Part shown: in pieces, positions 62,414-64,000 of the stretch | Position numbering within the stretch: the first letter of the stretch is position 1 | How the letters are laid out: every line of letters begins with the position of its first letter | NCBI GenBank assembly: GCA_015680685.1 | Contig: MNCI01004632.1 | Location: 191,480 to 255,479 of the forward strand | From: Gnetum montanum | Taxonomy: Eukaryota; Streptophyta; Gnetopsida; Gnetales; Gnetaceae | Reading direction: 5' to 3' | Length of the DNA: 64,000 nt | Made by a program: the position numbers and the translations under genes | The notes under the pieces: generated by a model | The model's database searches: none | Told to the model about the DNA's origin: nothing | What the model saw: only the letters and a program-made list of their open reading frames with translations

Positions 62414-64000
62414 CTACCGATGATCCCACTCCTTTGGCAATTCTTGAGTTGTGAGATAGGTGAGGATGTGGCTGAACCAAGGTGATTCTTTGGGCAGCTG
62501 TGTATTGATCACTCCCGCGAAGAGGAGTTCATTTGGAAATTGGTTGGAGAGTGACTCCTCCTCTTCTACGTTATCCCATCGCAATCGAGACAAGTGGTCA
62601 ATGACCACATTCTCGATTCCCTTCTGATCTACCATAGTGAGGTCAAATTCCTAAAGAATCACCAACCACCATATGATATGGGGGCTCACTGTAGGTTTAT
62701 TCATCGAGAATCGGATGGCACTATGGTCGGTATGCACAAACACCTTGTACCCGAGCACATAGTTTCGGAATTTTTCCAAGGCAAACACCACCGCCATCAA
62801 CTCTTTTTTGGTGGTGGTGTAGTTAAGCTGAGCACCCACAATGCTATGGCTTGCATAGTGAATATAGTATAGGCGTTTTTGATCATCCCACTGTGTAAGC
62901 ATGGCTTCCAATGTGTAGTTGGATGCATCCATCATGATGTGGAAAGGTCTGGACCAATCAGGTGCCCGTAGAACTAGAGTCTTTATAAGTTTCTGTTTAA
63001 GTGTTTGGAATGCAAATTCATGTTCCCTGGTCCAGACGAACGAAGCATCTTTCTTCATGAGTTCCACCAACAGCTTGGCGATCTTCGAGAAATTTTCAAT
63101 GAAGTGTCGATAGTAACCAGTGTGGCCAAGGAATGACCAAACATTTTTTACAGTGCTTAGTTGCCTGGTGATTCCTTGGATGACCCTGATTTTTTCAGGA
63201 TCCACGCTAATCCCTGTTTGTGAAATACGGTGCCCTAGCACAATGCCCTCTTGGACCATTAAGTGGCTTTTCTGCCAGTTGAGCCATAGATAGTTTCCAC
63301 ACATTGTTTCAAAACTTGCTCAAGGTGGTCCAAGGCTTGATCAAACATGGCTCCATAGGTAGAGAAGTCATCCATGAAGACTTCTACCTCATTGCCAATT
63401 TACTGCTAGAAGATGCTGAGGACAAGACGTTAGAAGGTGGCAGGTGCATTACATAGGCCAAAGGACATCTTTTTGTATGTGAAAGTCCCCCAGGGACTTG
63501 TGAAGGTTATCTTAGCCTAGTCTTCTGGTGCAATTTGGATCTAGTTATAGCCACTATAACCATCCAAAAAGCTATAATAATGATGCCTCGCAATGGTATC
63601 CAACACTTGGTCCATAAATGGGAGCGGGAAGTGATCTTTGAAGGTAGCCGTGTTGAGTAATCAAAAATCTATATAGACCCTCCATTTCCCATCCTTCTTT
63701 GGCACAATAACGAGTGGGCTAACTCATTCGCTATCGACAATATAGTAGATGAACCCCGCTTTCAGCAACTACTCGATTTCATCTTTAACGACCTGCTTCA
63801 ATTTGAAGTTCAATCGCCTTTGTGGTTATCATTGTGGCTTCATGGAGGGGTCAATATAAATCTGATGTTAGCAAACCCTGGGATCAACTCCTGTTAATTC
63901 AAGATATGACCATGCAAAAGTAGCTTCCCATTAGTTCACCACCTTCAGCAACTTCTCTTTTGTTCTAGAGCAAGGGTGGCATTGATAATCACTGGTTTCC
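62414..64000 (-). pseudogene. Element F reverse transcriptase and RNase H, partial at window edge
   Basis: Minus strand. RT runs in from beyond 64000; FMDDF is at about 63365-63380. The open stretch 63304-62651 covers the thumb/connection ('GIVLGHRISQTG', 'SFLGHTGYYRHFIENFSKI') and RNase H ('IMMDASNYTLEAML', 'TTTKKELMAVVFALEKFRNY', 'HTDHSAIRF'). After one stop it continues to 62414 ('NVVIDHLSRLRWDN'). Stops upstream of 63304 break the RT core. Confidence 0.88.

Larger units (their letters stand above)
55047..64000 (-). mobile_element. Element F: Athila-like retrotransposon with an extra ORF, continues past window
   Basis: Minus strand: RT and RNase H (right edge to 62414), integrase, 3'UTR, promoter-like block, large extra ORF (59063-56211), polypurine tract, 3' LTR 55047-55952. 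Coding regions are the best preserved pol in the window, with FMDDF present, but stops remain. gag, protease and 5' LTR lie beyond 64000. Confidence 0.9.

Overview
This window is plant nuclear DNA. It holds spliceosomal genes with GT-AG introns, a plant-type RNA polymerase subunit and Rab GDI, tRNA-Asp-primed Athila-like Ty3/gypsy elements, a Ty1/copia remnant, a plant-type LINE (DUF4283 ORF1, zf-RVT ORF2) and tRNA-derived SINE-like repeats. Only two host genes are visible in 64 kb. The rest is mostly nested, decayed retrotransposons, so a seed plant with a large repeat-rich genome is likely. I cannot name the species.

Layout. 1-23.5 kb is a nest of LTR retrotransposons. Element A (+, Athila-like, full gag-PR-RT-RH-INT but broken) sits in an older minus-strand LTR (H, 23107-23482). 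Its 5' LTR is interrupted by a minus-strand LTR (D, 1-444). Its integrase is split by element B (+, 6201-19933, exact 5-bp duplication CTTAC). B is itself split by element C (-, 10834-17803). B and C have only gag and protease and share one internal deletion, so they form a non-autonomous family. 23.9-25.2 kb is an intact single-exon coding region for RPB4 with two telo-box motifs and a probable 5'UTR intron. 25.2-31.1 kb is spacer with an LTR, a decayed Ty3/gypsy pol fragment and SINE-like repeats. 31137-45863 is an intact Rab GDP-dissociation inhibitor gene of 13 coding exons encoding 444 residues. Its 6.5-kb intron 1 carries a copia remnant, a LINE tail and two SINE-like copies. Its 5.6-kb intron 3 carries a 5-kb GC-rich LINE bounded by a perfect 15-bp target duplication. 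46.2-54.4 kb is a truncated minus-strand Athila-like element (E). 55047-64000 is the 3' part of another (F), which carries a large extra ORF in the env position.

The points most worth a second look are four. (1) The intronic LINE has a C-terminal ORF2 extension ending in a DnaJ/J-domain-like segment (HPN in place of HPD). (2) Element F has a degraded ~950-codon coiled-coil ORF between integrase and 3' LTR, with what looks like its own promoter and 5'UTR intron; E keeps a matching promoter-like block. (3) Each LTR lineage carries its own short, palindrome-rich motif cluster next to the TATA box, variable in copy number even between the two LTRs of one element. (4) Three G-rich polypurine-like tracts recur at the same relative places in the 3' regions of B, C and F.
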